Notes: generated by a model not told the origin, from the sequence alone. A DNA stretch of 64,000 bases from an uncultured Acidimicrobiaceae bacterium (GCA_947259095.1 CAMYLA010000011.1:90816-154815); one strand, 5' to 3'; positions 8,486 to 18,269 are shown, counted from the first letter of the stretch. Numbers and translations are program-made.

Positions 8486-9802
8486 CTATTCGACGTCGAG
8501 CGCCTCGGAAACCAGCGCTGCGATGGCGCTGCGCTCGGAGCGGCTGAGGGTCACGTGAGCGAACAGCTCGTGGCCCCGCAGGCTGGCTATGACCGAGGCG
8601 ATACCGTCCCGCCGACCGACCCGCAGATTGTCCCGTTGGGCGACATCGTGGGTCAGGATGGCCCGGCTGCCGGTGCCGAGCCTGCTCAGCGCGGTCAGCA
8701 GCACGCTGCGCTCCAGGTTCTGGGCCTCATCGATGATCACGAACACGTCGGTCAGGGTCCGGCCCCGGATGTAGGTCAGCGGCAAGACCTCGATCAGCTC
8801 CTGCCGCTTGATCTCGTCGCGAGCGTGCTCGTTTGTGATCGCCTCCAGCGCATCACCGACGGCGTCGGTCCAGGGCCGCATCTTCTCGTCCTCGGTGCCG
8901 GGCAGGAAGCCGAGGTCCTGGCCGCCGACGGAGTACAGCGGGCGGAAGATCATGATCTTGCGATGAGTCTGGTGCTCAAGCACCGATTCCAACCCCGCTG
9001 CCAGGGCCAGCACCGACTTACCGGTACCGGCGGGCCCACCGACCGAGACGATACCGATCGACTCGTCGGCCAGGAGGTCGAGGGCGATGCGCTGCTCGGC
9101 GTTTCGGCCCCGAACCCCGAACATCGAACGATCCGGGACGAGGCGGACCTTGCCGTCGGCCTGGACCCGGGCCAGGGCCGATTGGCCGGAACCCTGGAGG
9201 ATCATGCCGGTGTGGGTCGGCAGCTCGGCCGCCTCCGCCAGCTCGATGACCGAGTTCTCGTAGAGGCGATCGATGGCGTCGGCGGTCACCGAGAGCTCGG
9301 TCATGCCCCGCCACTCGAGATCGGCGTCGACCTGGTGCAGGAACTCCTCGGCCGCAACCCCGACCACGCCGGCCCGGAGCCGCAACGGCAGGTCCTGGGT
9401 CACCAGCACCACCCGACGGTTCTCGGCCTGGAGGTTGAGGGCCACCATCAGGATCCGGTAGTCGTTGCCCGGCTCGGTCCGCATCGCCTCGGGCACCAGG
9501 TGATCGGACCCGTGGTTCAGTTCGACCCGGACGGTGCCCCCGTCGCCGTTGATGGGGAACGGCTCGGTCAGCCCACCGTGTTCCTCCCGAACCTGCTCCA
9601 GCCGCCGCAAGGCGGTTCGAGCGGCCCAGCCGAGCTCCGGATGGTGGCGCTTGGCCTCAAGCTCGGTGAGGACCACGATCGGGAGCACGACATCGTTGTT
9701 GCCGAACGCATCGAGGGCGGTCGGGGCGCTCAGCAGCACCGATGTATCGAGGACAAAGGTCGTTCTGGCTTCGATGGTTGGCACCATATTCCTCATCGGC
9801 AT
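8486..9802 (-). CDS. phoH: PIN domain-PhoH ATPase (PhoH2/YlaK type)
   Basis: A 438-residue fusion of an N-terminal PIN ribonuclease-like domain ([11 protein letters not shown] near residue 17, with acidic residues such as [10 protein letters not shown]) and a C-terminal PhoH P-loop ATPase. Walker A is [15 protein letters not shown] near residue 255 and Walker B is [11 protein letters not shown] near residue 355. PhoH2 proteins of this type are reported as RNA helicase/RNases in mycobacteria. The start is uncertain: in-frame ATGs at 9802, 9796 and 9787 all precede the PIN domain; GAGGG six bases upstream favours 9796. It is divergent from the acyl-CoA synthetase. Confidence 0.9.
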   Translation of the reverse strand: MPMRNMVPTIEARTTFVLDTSVLLSAPTALDAFGNNDVVLPIVVLTELEAKRHHPELGWAARTALRRLEQVREEHGGLTEPFPINGDGGTVRVELNHGSDHLVPEAMRTEPGNDYRILMVALNLQAENRRVVLVTQDLPLRLRAGVVGVAAEEFLHQVDADLEWRGMTELSVTADAIDRLYENSVIELAEAAELPTHTGMILQGSGQSALARVQADGKVRLVPDRSMFGVRGRNAEQRIALDLLADESIGIVSVGGPAGTGKSVLALAAGLESVLEHQTHRKIMIFRPLYSVGGQDLGFLPGTEDEKMRPWTDAVGDALEAITNEHARDEIKRQELIEVLPLTYIRGRTLTDVFVIIDEAQNLERSVLLTALSRLGTGSRAILTHDVAQRDNLRVGRRDGIASVIASLRGHELFAHVTLSRSERSAIAALVSEALDVE

Positions 9803-9980
9803 CCCTCGTCAGATCTTCAGGGCAAATCGGCTCGCCGTCCTGCAGCGGCAGGCCCCCGCAGCGCGGCCTGGAGCACGACGGGCAGGGCCGCTGCACGAAG
9901 CCCTTTGCGTTGGGACCGTGGCAGATGGCACTCTTTCACCGGTACCTGCCACTATCTGAGAAACCAACGTTGGGGGATCC

Positions 9981-11531
9981 GTGAATCTGGCCAGTTTGTT
10001 AGACCTGCCGTCAATGATTGCTCCAGAGTCGGTGGTTCTCATCGACACTACTACCGATGACAGCGCCACCGATGGCACTGCTCAAACCATCACCTACGCC
10101 GAGCTTCGGGCCGCGGTCTCGCAGGCGGCAGGGCTGCTGACCGAACTGGGCATCGGGCCCGGCGACCGGGTCGGGCTGTTCGCCACCAATTCCACCGCCC
10201 TGCTGGAAGCCCTTTTTGCCGTTTCGGCGGTCGGCGCAACGCTGGTTCCGATGAACTACCGGGCCGCCGACGAGGAGGTCACCCACCTGCTGGCCGACTC
10301 AGGGGCCAAGCTGGTGTTCACCGAATCCCGCTACCGGGACCTGATCGAGTCCTGCAGGCCGGCTTCGCTCGACCACACGATCTACCTCGACGAGGACTAC
10401 GCCGCCAAGCGAGACATGGCCGAGGAGTTCCCTCTGGTGGTCGATGTCGACGACGACGAGTTGGCCGCCCTGCTCTACACCTCGGGCACGACGTCGTTGC
10501 CGAAGGGGGTCAAGCTGACCCACGGCTCGCTGAGCGGCTACATCATGGGGGCCAACGACGCCGCCGACGGCTCCGACATGGGGCGGATGATCCTGGCCGC
10601 CCCGCTCTATCACATCGCCGGGCTGACCTCGATGCTGAACGCCCTGTACTGCGGCCGGATCACCGTGGTCATGCAGCAGTTCGACGCCGATCGATGGCTG
10701 GAGCTGATCGACGCCCACGAGGTCACCCACGCCTTCCTGGTACCGACCATGCTGGCCCGGGTGCTCGAGGCCGACGGGCTCGACTCGGCCGACCTGTCCA
10801 GCCTCCAGGCCCTGACCTACGGTGCGGCCCCGATGCCGCCGGCGGTGATCCGGCGAGCCATCGAGCGATTCCCCGCCACCGTCGGGTTCTCCGGTGCCTA
10901 CGGCCAGACCGAGACCACCTCGACGGTGGCGGTACTCGGACCGGACGATCATGTCCTGGACAGCGACGAGAAGAAAGCCAGGCTCAGCTCGGTCGGCCAG
11001 GTCCTCGACGATGTCGAGGTCCGCATCGTCGACCCGGTCGGCACCGTGCTGGGACCGGGCGAGATCGGCGAGGTCCAGCTCCGGACCTACCGGGCGATGG
11101 ACGGCTACTGGGGCTCGGAGGAGAAGACCAGGGTCACCATCGACGGCGAGGGCTGGGTCCACACCGGCGACCTCGGCTATCTCGACGATGACAACTACCT
11201 GTTCCTCAGCGGCCGCTCCGGCGACATGATCATCCGCGGGGGCGAGAACGTGGCCCCCGAAGAGGTCGAGGCGGTGCTGTACGAGCACAACGACGTGCTC
11301 GATGCGGCGGTGGTCGGGATCAGCGACGAGACCTGGGGCGAACGGGTGGTGGCCGCGGTGGTGCTGCGGCCGGGTGGATCGGTCGAAGCGGTGAACGATC
11401 ACGTCAAGGCGCACCTGGCGGGATTCAAGCGGCCGGACGCGATCCACGTGACCGAGGACCTGCCCCGCACCTCCACCGGGAAGCTGTTACGACGCCATCT
11501 GGTGCCCATCATCGAGGAGCTCGGCATTTGA
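9981..11531 (+). CDS. Acyl-CoA synthetase (AMP-forming, ANL superfamily)
   Basis: A 516-residue adenylating enzyme that activates a carboxylic acid to acyl-AMP and then acyl-CoA. Core motifs are present in order: YTSGTTSLPKG (A3, near residue 166), GAYGQTETTS (A5, near 307), HTGDLGYLD (A7, near 393), and the C-terminal catalytic Lys in TSTGKLLRRHL near 500. It starts with GTG four bases after GGGGG. Its TGA overlaps the TTG start of the tandem CoA-transferase, so both are made from one mRNA and probably handle the same acid. Substrate class cannot be read from the sequence. Confidence 0.93.
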   Translation: MNLASLLDLPSMIAPESVVLIDTTTDDSATDGTAQTITYAELRAAVSQAAGLLTELGIGPGDRVGLFATNSTALLEALFAVSAVGATLVPMNYRAADEEVTHLLADSGAKLVFTESRYRDLIESCRPASLDHTIYLDEDYAAKRDMAEEFPLVVDVDDDELAALLYTSGTTSLPKGVKLTHGSLSGYIMGANDAADGSDMGRMILAAPLYHIAGLTSMLNALYCGRITVVMQQFDADRWLELIDAHEVTHAFLVPTMLARVLEADGLDSADLSSLQALTYGAAPMPPAVIRRAIERFPATVGFSGAYGQTETTSTVAVLGPDDHVLDSDEKKARLSSVGQVLDDVEVRIVDPVGTVLGPGEIGEVQLRTYRAMDGYWGSEEKTRVTIDGEGWVHTGDLGYLDDDNYLFLSGRSGDMIIRGGENVAPEEVEAVLYEHNDVLDAAVVGISDETWGERVVAAVVLRPGGSVEAVNDHVKAHLAGFKRPDAIHVTEDLPRTSTGKLLRRHLVPIIEELGI

Positions 11532-14020
11532 CCGCCGGTCAGCCACTCGACGGCGTCAAGGTCGTCGAGCTGGCCGAGGGGATCGCCGGGCCATACGCCG
11601 GCAAGCTCCTGGCCGACTACGGCGCAGAGGTGATCAAGGTCGAACCGGCCGACGGCGATCGGGCCCGGCGCATCGGTCCGTTCCTAGACCCCGACGGCAA
11701 TGGGGGCGATGATGGCGCGGCGGAGCAGAGTCCGCTGTTTCTGCATCTCAACACCAACAAGCGCTCGGTCATCGACCCCGGCGGGCTGACCGATGATCTG
11801 ATCGAGTGGGCCGACGTCGTGATCCAATCCCGACCGGAGCCCCCGCCAGACGAGCTCCGGGCCCGCCACCCCCGGCTGGTGGTGGCTTCGGTGACCTCAT
11901 TCGGACTCACCGGTCCCAACGCCGGGTACGTCGGGGAGGAGATCGTCCACTACGCCTACGGGGGGCCGATGTCGGCCACCGGAGCCGGAGAGCGGGAACC
12001 GCTCAAGATGGGCGGCGCCATCGGCCAGTACCAGTGCGGCACCGTGGCCGCCGTCTCCATCATGGCCGGGGTGATGCTGGCCGGCCGGGACGGCGACGGG
12101 GTCCACATCGACCTGGCAAACGTGGAGACCCAGGTCGGCTCCATCGACCGCCGCATGACCTACCTGCTGTACGCCGCCTACCGGGGGGCCAACGTCAACC
12201 GGAATGCCGGGTACCACCTCTCGCCGTTCCCCGGGGGCTGTCGACCGACGCTCGACGGTCACGTCCAGATCTCGACCCTGATGAACTGGATTCCCAGGAT
12301 GCTGACCGTGATCGACGAGCCGGACCTGACCGAGCTCTACCAGGATCCCGGGTTCATCTTCAACGAAATGGTGCCGGAGCTGGCCGACGCCCACCTCCTG
12401 GGCTGGACGCTTTCCCGGACCCGTCAAGATGCGATGGAAACGGCCCAGGAGGTCGGTTGGCCGGTCACCGCCATCAACCGGCCCGTCGACGTGCTGGCCG
12501 ACCGGCACTTCAACGAGCGGGGCTTCTTCGCCTCGGTGGAGCACCCGGTGGCAGGCCACCTACGCCAGGCCGGGGCACCGATCCGGATCGAACACGGCTG
12601 GAAGCTCGACGCTCCGGCCCCGACGCTTGGCCAGCACACCGACGAGGTCATCACCGAGTTGGCCGCTGCCGCCCAGCGGCCCGAGGACACGCCACCGGCG
12701 ACCCCGGCCGGTGGGCGGGAACTACCCTTGGACGGCATCCGGGTCCTCGACATGACCGTGGTCTGGGCCGGGCCGTACACCACATGCATCCTCGGCGACC
12801 TCGGGGCGGAGATCATCCGGGTCGACAATCCGTGGATCTTCCCCTCCGCCACGCGGGGCGTGCTGCCGCGGCCACCCAAAGAACTCATTACCGATGTGGG
12901 CGGGATCTTCGGCGGCTACCCGGACGGCGATCCCGGCGACCGGCCGTGGGATCGGGTGGCGTTGTTCAACGCCCACGCCAGGAACAAGAAGAGCGTGACG
13001 CTCGACCTGCGACAGGATCCCGGTCGGGAGGCATTCCTCCGGCTGGTGGAGCAGTGCGACGTCATGGTCGAGAACAACTCGGTCGACCTGCTCGACAAGC
13101 TCGGTATCGGTTGGGAGACACTCCATGAGCGGAACCCGGAGCTGATCCTGATCAGGATGCCCTCGGTCGGGGTGGAAGGGCCCTACCGCAGCTACCTGGG
13201 CTTCGGCGTGAACTTCGAAGGCCTGTGCGGGCTGACCGCATTGCGGGGCTACGAGGACACCGACCCCACCGAGAGCGAGCCGGTGTTCCACATGGACGCC
13301 GCCTCCGGTTCGGCCGGGGCCTACGCCGCCCTGATGGCGCTGCACCGCCGACGCCGTACCGGCCTCGGCGAGCTGGTCGAGCTGTCACAGTCGGAGAACA
13401 TGCTCAACCACCTCGGCGAGTTCCTGATCGATGCCGACCGAACCGGAGCCAAGCACGGCCCGCTCGGCAATCGCCATGCCCAATACGCCCCCCAGGGATG
13501 CTACCGGTGCCTCGGCGACGACGCCTGGGTGGTGCTGTCGGTCACCGACGATGCGGCCTGGGCCGGTCTTGGCGTGGCAGCCGGCAACCCCGAATGGGCC
13601 GTCGACCCCCGGTTCGCCACCGAGGCCGGACGGCGGGCCCATCACGACGAGCTCGACGAGGTCATCGGCCGGTGGACCTCTCGACACGGCCCTCAGGAGA
13701 TCTTCAGCCGGTGCCAGGAAAACGGGGTGGCAGCCGCGCCGGTGCTTCACGAGCTGGAGGCGCTCGACGACCCCCACCTGCGTCACCGGGGCATGTTCGC
13801 TGAGAACGGCAACCCCGAACTGGGGACCCACCACTACCCGACCCACCTGTGGCGATGGGACGGACCGGACATGGCCTGGGGCCCGATCCCAATGCTCGGT
13901 GGTGACAACGAAGCGGTCTTCCGGGAGCTGCTCGGCCTGACCGACCAGGAGTACCAGGAGCTGGCAGACGGCGGCCACCTCAGCCGGGACTACCTCGATC
14001 CGAACGGCAACCCGCTCTGA
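11528..14020 (+). CDS. Tandem-domain family III CoA-transferase (CaiB/BaiF)
   Basis: An 830-residue protein made of two full CaiB/BaiF domains, residues 1-390 and about 400-830, each starting with the family signature (VKVVELAEGIAGPYAGKLLA and IRVLDMTVVWAGPYTTCILG). The C-terminal domain has the catalytic Asp in FHMDAASGSAG near residue 589. In the N-terminal domain the aligned position is Gln (AIGQYQCGTVAA). The fusion could thus fold as an intramolecular active/inactive pair. It uses a TTG start overlapping the stop of the acyl-CoA synthetase, a sign of coupling. Similar in layout to the truncated gene at the left edge, so the window carries two such fusions. Confidence 0.9.
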   Translation: MTAGQPLDGVKVVELAEGIAGPYAGKLLADYGAEVIKVEPADGDRARRIGPFLDPDGNGGDDGAAEQSPLFLHLNTNKRSVIDPGGLTDDLIEWADVVIQSRPEPPPDELRARHPRLVVASVTSFGLTGPNAGYVGEEIVHYAYGGPMSATGAGEREPLKMGGAIGQYQCGTVAAVSIMAGVMLAGRDGDGVHIDLANVETQVGSIDRRMTYLLYAAYRGANVNRNAGYHLSPFPGGCRPTLDGHVQISTLMNWIPRMLTVIDEPDLTELYQDPGFIFNEMVPELADAHLLGWTLSRTRQDAMETAQEVGWPVTAINRPVDVLADRHFNERGFFASVEHPVAGHLRQAGAPIRIEHGWKLDAPAPTLGQHTDEVITELAAAAQRPEDTPPATPAGGRELPLDGIRVLDMTVVWAGPYTTCILGDLGAEIIRVDNPWIFPSATRGVLPRPPKELITDVGGIFGGYPDGDPGDRPWDRVALFNAHARNKKSVTLDLRQDPGREAFLRLVEQCDVMVENNSVDLLDKLGIGWETLHERNPELILIRMPSVGVEGPYRSYLGFGVNFEGLCGLTALRGYEDTDPTESEPVFHMDAASGSAGAYAALMALHRRRRTGLGELVELSQSENMLNHLGEFLIDADRTGAKHGPLGNRHAQYAPQGCYRCLGDDAWVVLSVTDDAAWAGLGVAAGNPEWAVDPRFATEAGRRAHHDELDEVIGRWTSRHGPQEIFSRCQENGVAAAPVLHELEALDDPHLRHRGMFAENGNPELGTHHYPTHLWRWDGPDMAWGPIPMLGGDNEAVFRELLGLTDQEYQELADGGHLSRDYLDPNGNPL

Positions 14021-14045
14021 CACTGGAGCCAGAGCCTGCTGGTGG

Positions 14046-14804
14046 TCAGGAGTACAGGATGGAGGCCGACGGGCTACCGACGATCGGGATCGACTCGGCA
14101 CCGTAGGCGAAGTTCAGCACCGTTCGTACGCACCCGTCGTGAATCGGCCGGACGCGGTGGGGGAACGTGTCGGCCCGCAACAGGTAGGCGTCACCGGCGG
14201 TGTGGGACTTGACCGATGCCTGTCCGGCCTCGCAGGCATCGAAGAACTCGAGGTGGCCGCAACCGGCCTTGCAGCTGGGACTCTCGATGAACATGACCAG
14301 GGCCAGCGGGTAGTCGTCGGTGTGAAGGCCGTGGGTGTCGCCCGAGCGATGCAGCATGTTGAACACGTGACGCTCGACCGGATCGTCGGCCAGTTGCAGG
14401 GTCAGGCCGACCAGGATGCCAAGGGTGCTCAGGAGCATCGGATCCCGGTAGAGGGCGCTGATGACCGGTGCCGTCTCGGCGATCTCGATCCCGCCGAGGG
14501 TTGTCATGTGCCGGGGGGTGCCGCCCATGCACTCCATGCGGAAGTCGCGGCGCTTCGCCCTGGCCTGGAGCCGGAGCGCCTCCTGCTGCAGGTCCTCAAG
14601 CGCCGATGGCGTAAGCAGGCCGGGCAGGGCCAGGTAGCCGGAGCGCTCGAACTGTGCGGCGGTGGCGCTGACGTCGACCTCTCGCAGCAGGTCATAGCCC
14701 ATCGCCAGGTCGTGATCCGAGCCACCGAGCCGGAGACCGGCCTGGTTGTGAACCGGGCAAGCTACCTCCGAGCCCGCCTGCACCGCGCCGTTTTCGATCT
14801 GCAT
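14046..14804 (-). CDS. Fe(II)/2-oxoglutarate dioxygenase-like protein
   Basis: A 252-residue protein with the pattern of non-heme Fe(II)/2OG enzymes: HTDDYPLALVMFIE supplies the HxD iron ligands, HRVRPIHDG the distal His, and RTVLNFAYG the Arg that binds 2-oxoglutarate. The overall sequence recalls the ArpA/HalD-like group, which includes hydroxylases and free amino-acid halogenases; because the Asp of the HxD is present, hydroxylation rather than halogenation is more likely. The ATG at 14804 is preferred over the in-frame ATG at 14846 because a TATGAT box ends nine bases before it. Substrate unknown. Confidence 0.75.
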   Translation of the reverse strand: MQIENGAVQAGSEVACPVHNQAGLRLGGSDHDLAMGYDLLREVDVSATAAQFERSGYLALPGLLTPSALEDLQQEALRLQARAKRRDFRMECMGGTPRHMTTLGGIEIAETAPVISALYRDPMLLSTLGILVGLTLQLADDPVERHVFNMLHRSGDTHGLHTDDYPLALVMFIESPSCKAGCGHLEFFDACEAGQASVKSHTAGDAYLLRADTFPHRVRPIHDGCVRTVLNFAYGAESIPIVGSPSASILYS

Positions 14805-14813
14805 AGTGGCCAA

Positions 14814-14819
14814 ATCATA
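14814..14819 (-). promoter_or_regulatory. Putative -10 box (TATGAT) before dioxygenase-like gene
   Basis: On the minus strand TATGAT ends nine bases before ATG 14804. It is one base from the consensus TATAAT and implies a leaderless or very short leader. Confidence 0.45.
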
Positions 14820-14867
14820 CAGTCCGAGACGGCCACCGGGTCGCATCGACCAACGGTGTCAGATGTC

Positions 14868-15854
14868 TCACGATTCGAGGTTCGTCGGGACTGGATCCGG
14901 TGCCCAGGCCGGGAGCGGGGCGTACACCACCGGCCGCCGGGCGGCGTAGTCGAGTTCCCACGCCCGGGGCCAGGGATTGCCGACACAACCCTCGAGACCG
15001 GCGGTCTGCTGTTCCATCACCCCGGCCGGGCGGCCGGCCACCGGGCAGCGTGGCCTCGGGTGCCGCTGACCGATCAGATGCCCGACCTCGTGGTTGACCA
15101 GATAGCCCCGGTAGGTCTCGACGCCGAGTACCCAGTGGTCGACCGCGGTGCGCCAGCGGTCGGCGTTGAGTGCCACGACCGGCCCGTTCTGGCAGCTGAC
15201 GGTCCCGAATGTCTCCAGCGGCAGGCAGAGCCGATCGACATCGTCGCCCTCGGCCAGCACGACCCGGTAGGGGCCATCGGGATCGGCAACGAAACGGAAC
15301 CCGGCCTGGCCCCAGCCCCGGGAATCGTTGAGGATGGCGAGCGCCTCGGCGGCCAGTTTCTCCACCGGGACGTCGTCGACCCATGACTCGAACCGGAGCC
15401 GGACCTGTTGCGGGCTCGCCGCAGCGGCAACGGCACTGGACCCGGATGTGGTCGGGGTCGGGCCCGCCGACGGCGAGACCGTCTCGGACGCAGTCGTCGC
15501 AGCCGCAGCGCTCGTCGATGATGGAGGTGGCGAGGGTGCACCGGCCTCTGAACCGGCCGATGACTGCGCCGAGGACGTGACGGCCCCGGAGGTGGCGGAC
15601 GATCCGCCCGTCGACGAGGGGGTCGACACCGAGATGGTGCCCGGTGTCGACTCGGGTCGATCGGGTGGGGTGGCCGCCGGTCGCCCGGTGTCCACCGCAA
15701 GGGTGATCGACGGCCCGGTTTCGAGCTCGTCACCATCGGTCCCGCCGCCGCAGGCCGCGGCGGCCGCAACCAACAGCGAGAACAACAGCAGCGGCAGACC
15801 ACGGTGAACGACGATGAGCCAATCGTAGTGGCGACGACCGGAGGTGGGCGGCAC
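14868..15854 (-). CDS. DUF3152-type metzincin-like lipoprotein
   Basis: A 328-residue exported protein. With a GTG start at 15854 the N-terminus has Arg-Arg, a hydrophobic stretch (GLPLLLFSLLVAAAAACGG) and a lipobox ending in Cys, so it should be a lipoprotein anchored outside the membrane. A 120-residue Ser/Thr/Pro/Ala-rich spacer follows. The C-terminal domain has HEVGHLIGQRH, matching HExxHxxGxxH, and a possible Met-turn (AGVMEQQT), i.e. a metzincin-type zinc protease. This layout matches DUF3152 proteins of actinobacteria. A longer frame to 16028 would overlap the next gene, which argues against it. Confidence 0.8.
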   Translation of the reverse strand: MPPTSGRRHYDWLIVVHRGLPLLLFSLLVAAAAACGGGTDGDELETGPSITLAVDTGRPAATPPDRPESTPGTISVSTPSSTGGSSATSGAVTSSAQSSAGSEAGAPSPPPSSTSAAAATTASETVSPSAGPTPTTSGSSAVAAAASPQQVRLRFESWVDDVPVEKLAAEALAILNDSRGWGQAGFRFVADPDGPYRVVLAEGDDVDRLCLPLETFGTVSCQNGPVVALNADRWRTAVDHWVLGVETYRGYLVNHEVGHLIGQRHPRPRCPVAGRPAGVMEQQTAGLEGCVGNPWPRAWELDYAARRPVVYAPLPAWAPDPVPTNLES

Positions 15855-15960
15855 CTGAGCCGGCGCCGGCGCTACGGCCGGGACCAGGGGGTGGCCGCAA
15901 GCTGCGTGCGGCCCGCAGCCTCGGCCTGGCGCTCGGTCTCGGTCCCGAGGCAGCACCGTC

Positions 15961-16401
15961 TCATCGACGGAAGGGCAGCGCCCGGACGCGGAGTCGTGTA
16001 TCGCCCCTGGCGTCGAGCACCGCCTCATTGCCGGTCACGAATCGAACATGGTGTTCCACCCCGAACAGACCGGAAAGCACATCGTCGGTAAAGGGATCAT
16101 CGACTGCCACCTCCAGTTCCAGCCGGGGCAGGGCCCAGGCCTTGGCGGCCGAGGTCTGGGCCAGCTGGCCCTTGGCCGAACGGACCTGCTTCACCGGGAA
16201 CGGGATGTCGGCCCGGTCGACGATGGTTTCCTCGGCGCCGTCCTGGTTGGAGTAGATCTCCAGCCGCCACCGCTGCTGCTCCCGGGGGGCAACAAACCGT
16301 CGGCGACGGCTGCCGCCCCGTCCGGCGATGTTCCACTGGATCGCCACGAGCGGCAACACCAGCACCAACAGCCCGGCCAGCTGAATCACATAGTCAGGCA
16401 C
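15961..16401 (-). CDS. Small single-pass membrane protein, function unknown
   Basis: A 146-residue protein with one N-terminal membrane segment (VIQLAGLLVLVLPLVAIQW), then an Arg-rich patch (GGSRRRRF) and a soluble domain of about 110 residues rich in beta-type sequence (RLELEVAVDDPF, LFGVEHHVRFVTG). Positive residues follow the helix, which favours an extracellular N-terminus and cytoplasmic domain. I do not recognise the family. It lies between the operon of membrane proteins and the lipoprotein gene, all on the minus strand. Confidence 0.65.
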   Translation of the reverse strand: MPDYVIQLAGLLVLVLPLVAIQWNIAGRGGSRRRRFVAPREQQRWRLEIYSNQDGAEETIVDRADIPFPVKQVRSAKGQLAQTSAAKAWALPRLELEVAVDDPFTDDVLSGLFGVEHHVRFVTGNEAVLDARGDTRLRVRALPFRR

Positions 16402-16442
16402 GGCGAAACATCGCTTTCGATCGGCGGTCCCTCGACCGGCGG

Positions 16443-18269
16443 CTACAGCTCAATGGCCCAACCCCCGCCGTTCTCGTAGAGCACGGTGACCCCCGGCTGC
16501 GCCATCAACCATCGAGCGACGTCATCGAGGTAGTCCTCGGACGACCCCATGCCATAGAGCCGCCACTGACGCTGACTGGGGGTGAACAACACGATGATCC
16601 GGGACTTTCCGGCATCGGCGGCCTGCTGTTCCAACTCCCGGACCCAGGCCTCGGTCGCCTCGGCCTCGACCTCGACGAACCGGTTCCGGCCCACGGTCTG
16701 GTCCCGCTGGGGGGCGAACCCGTTGTCCAGCACCAGCAGCGTGTCGTCCGGTGCGGCGGCATAGGCGGCCAGGAACACCTCACGATCGACGTCGGTTGTC
16801 ATCTCGAACGCCTCGTTGCCGAACCGGGCCAGCATCAGGAACGGGAGAGTCGCCAGGACCAGCAGCGGCACCAGAACCGGCAGGGCCCGGACCCGGACCG
16901 CAGCCAGCAGCCGGCCGATGAGGATGGCGGCCATCGGAAGGGTGAACAGCAGCACCCGGAAGACGATCTCACCGCCGTAGCTCTGCAGCAACAAGGCCAT
17001 CGAGGGGATACCGGCCAGCGGGGCGAGAGGGATGGCCGGGCGAAGGTGGCGGAAGCGCTCGGTTGCCATGGCGACACCGATGGCCAGGACCGAGAGGAAG
17101 GTGCCGATGCCGAGCCAGGTCCGGACCCCGGCCACGAACCGGTGCTCCGGTGAGGACGTGGCAACCCGTTCGGTGGTGCTCTCGCCGAGGTTGGAGAAGA
17201 AGCTGCCGACCTGGCCCGCCATGTCATCCAGTTGGGTCGACCACCACGGCTCGGCGGTGACGAAGAACCAGACGACGTAGGCGGTGGCCACCATGAACAG
17301 CAGCCGCCATGGCACGGTCCGGCCGTAGAGCCAGAGAATGAACAGACCGGTGCAGATGAAGAACGGCGCCAGCGGGTGGGAGACGATGGCACCGAAGCTC
17401 AGGATCAACAGGGCCACGAAGACCGGCGTCGACCGGGCGTTCGGCCGGTCGCCCCCGGCGGCGGCGAAGCGGGACAGCAACGGGACCGAGGCACTCCAGG
17501 CCGGGCCGGTTCGAAGGGGACCGCTCTCCAGCAGCACCAGCATGGAGAGGTAGGCGGTGAAGCCGAAGCTCTGGGGCGAGAAGTAGTCCTGCCCGGTCCA
17601 GGCCAGCAGGATGTAGGCCACGGCCGACAGCGGGCCGATGAGCGGCACCGTGGGGTAGGACCGGGTGGCGAGGGCGGAAACGAGGATGGCAGTGGCCCCG
17701 AGAATGGCGGTGGGCCACAGCCTCATGATCAGATCGAGGGTGCCGGTGCTGACGTTGGCCAGCGGGGCCATGAACACACCGAAGAAGCCCGGCCAAGCGA
17801 ATCTGGCGTCGACCAGGACGTCCCCCGAGGAAGTCTCGTCGATCACCCTGACGAACCCCAGGTGTGTCCACGCGGTTGGAAAACGGAACTGGTCGTGGGC
17901 CAGGTGGGGTGCGGTGTGGAGGATGCCAAGCCAGATCAGCGGGACCATCACCGCATACCGGGTCCGCTCCACCAGGCTGGCCCGCAGCAACACGATCGAC
18001 GCCACCACGCCGATGCCGACCGCCACCCAGTAGACGGCGGGCAGGGCGAACAGGATGCCGTAGCCGTCGACCTCCTCGCTGGGTATCGTCCGACCGCCCC
18101 ACAGGCCCAGGATCAGCGCCAGCAGGCCGGCCCCGAGGCCGAACCATCCCATCGGGCTGAGCGACGAGGCGGTGGCGACGGCATCGGCCATGGCCTGTTG
18201 CAGCTGCTGTTGCAACGACTGCTGGGGTCCATGGTCCTGGCGCCGTCCCGAGGCCTGGCCCGACATCAT
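16443..18269 (-). CDS. Large polytopic membrane protein, function unknown
   Basis: A 608-residue protein with roughly a dozen hydrophobic helices between residues 40 and 500 (for example MGWFGLGAGLLALILGLWGG and AVYWVAVGIGVVASIVLL) and a soluble C-terminal domain of about 110 residues ending in WAIEL. The overall form is like GT-C-fold glycosyltransferases or polymer-handling membrane proteins, but I see no diagnostic motif and do not assign a function. Start at 18269 is set by the ATGA overlap with the upstream gene; a longer frame to 18464 would run back through that gene. Second gene product in a coupled three-gene operon of unknown role. Confidence 0.8.
   Translation of the reverse strand: MMSGQASGRRQDHGPQQSLQQQLQQAMADAVATASSLSPMGWFGLGAGLLALILGLWGGRTIPSEEVDGYGILFALPAVYWVAVGIGVVASIVLLRASLVERTRYAVMVPLIWLGILHTAPHLAHDQFRFPTAWTHLGFVRVIDETSSGDVLVDARFAWPGFFGVFMAPLANVSTGTLDLIMRLWPTAILGATAILVSALATRSYPTVPLIGPLSAVAYILLAWTGQDYFSPQSFGFTAYLSMLVLLESGPLRTGPAWSASVPLLSRFAAAGGDRPNARSTPVFVALLILSFGAIVSHPLAPFFICTGLFILWLYGRTVPWRLLFMVATAYVVWFFVTAEPWWSTQLDDMAGQVGSFFSNLGESTTERVATSSPEHRFVAGVRTWLGIGTFLSVLAIGVAMATERFRHLRPAIPLAPLAGIPSMALLLQSYGGEIVFRVLLFTLPMAAILIGRLLAAVRVRALPVLVPLLVLATLPFLMLARFGNEAFEMTTDVDREVFLAAYAAAPDDTLLVLDNGFAPQRDQTVGRNRFVEVEAEATEAWVRELEQQAADAGKSRIIVLFTPSQRQWRLYGMGSSEDYLDDVARWLMAQPGVTVLYENGGGWAIEL

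Noticed and set aside
8378..10060. A 560-codon plus-strand frame opposite phoH
   Set aside because: It covers the PIN-PhoH gene on the other strand and extends through its promoter; composition is typical of an antisense frame and no motif is present.
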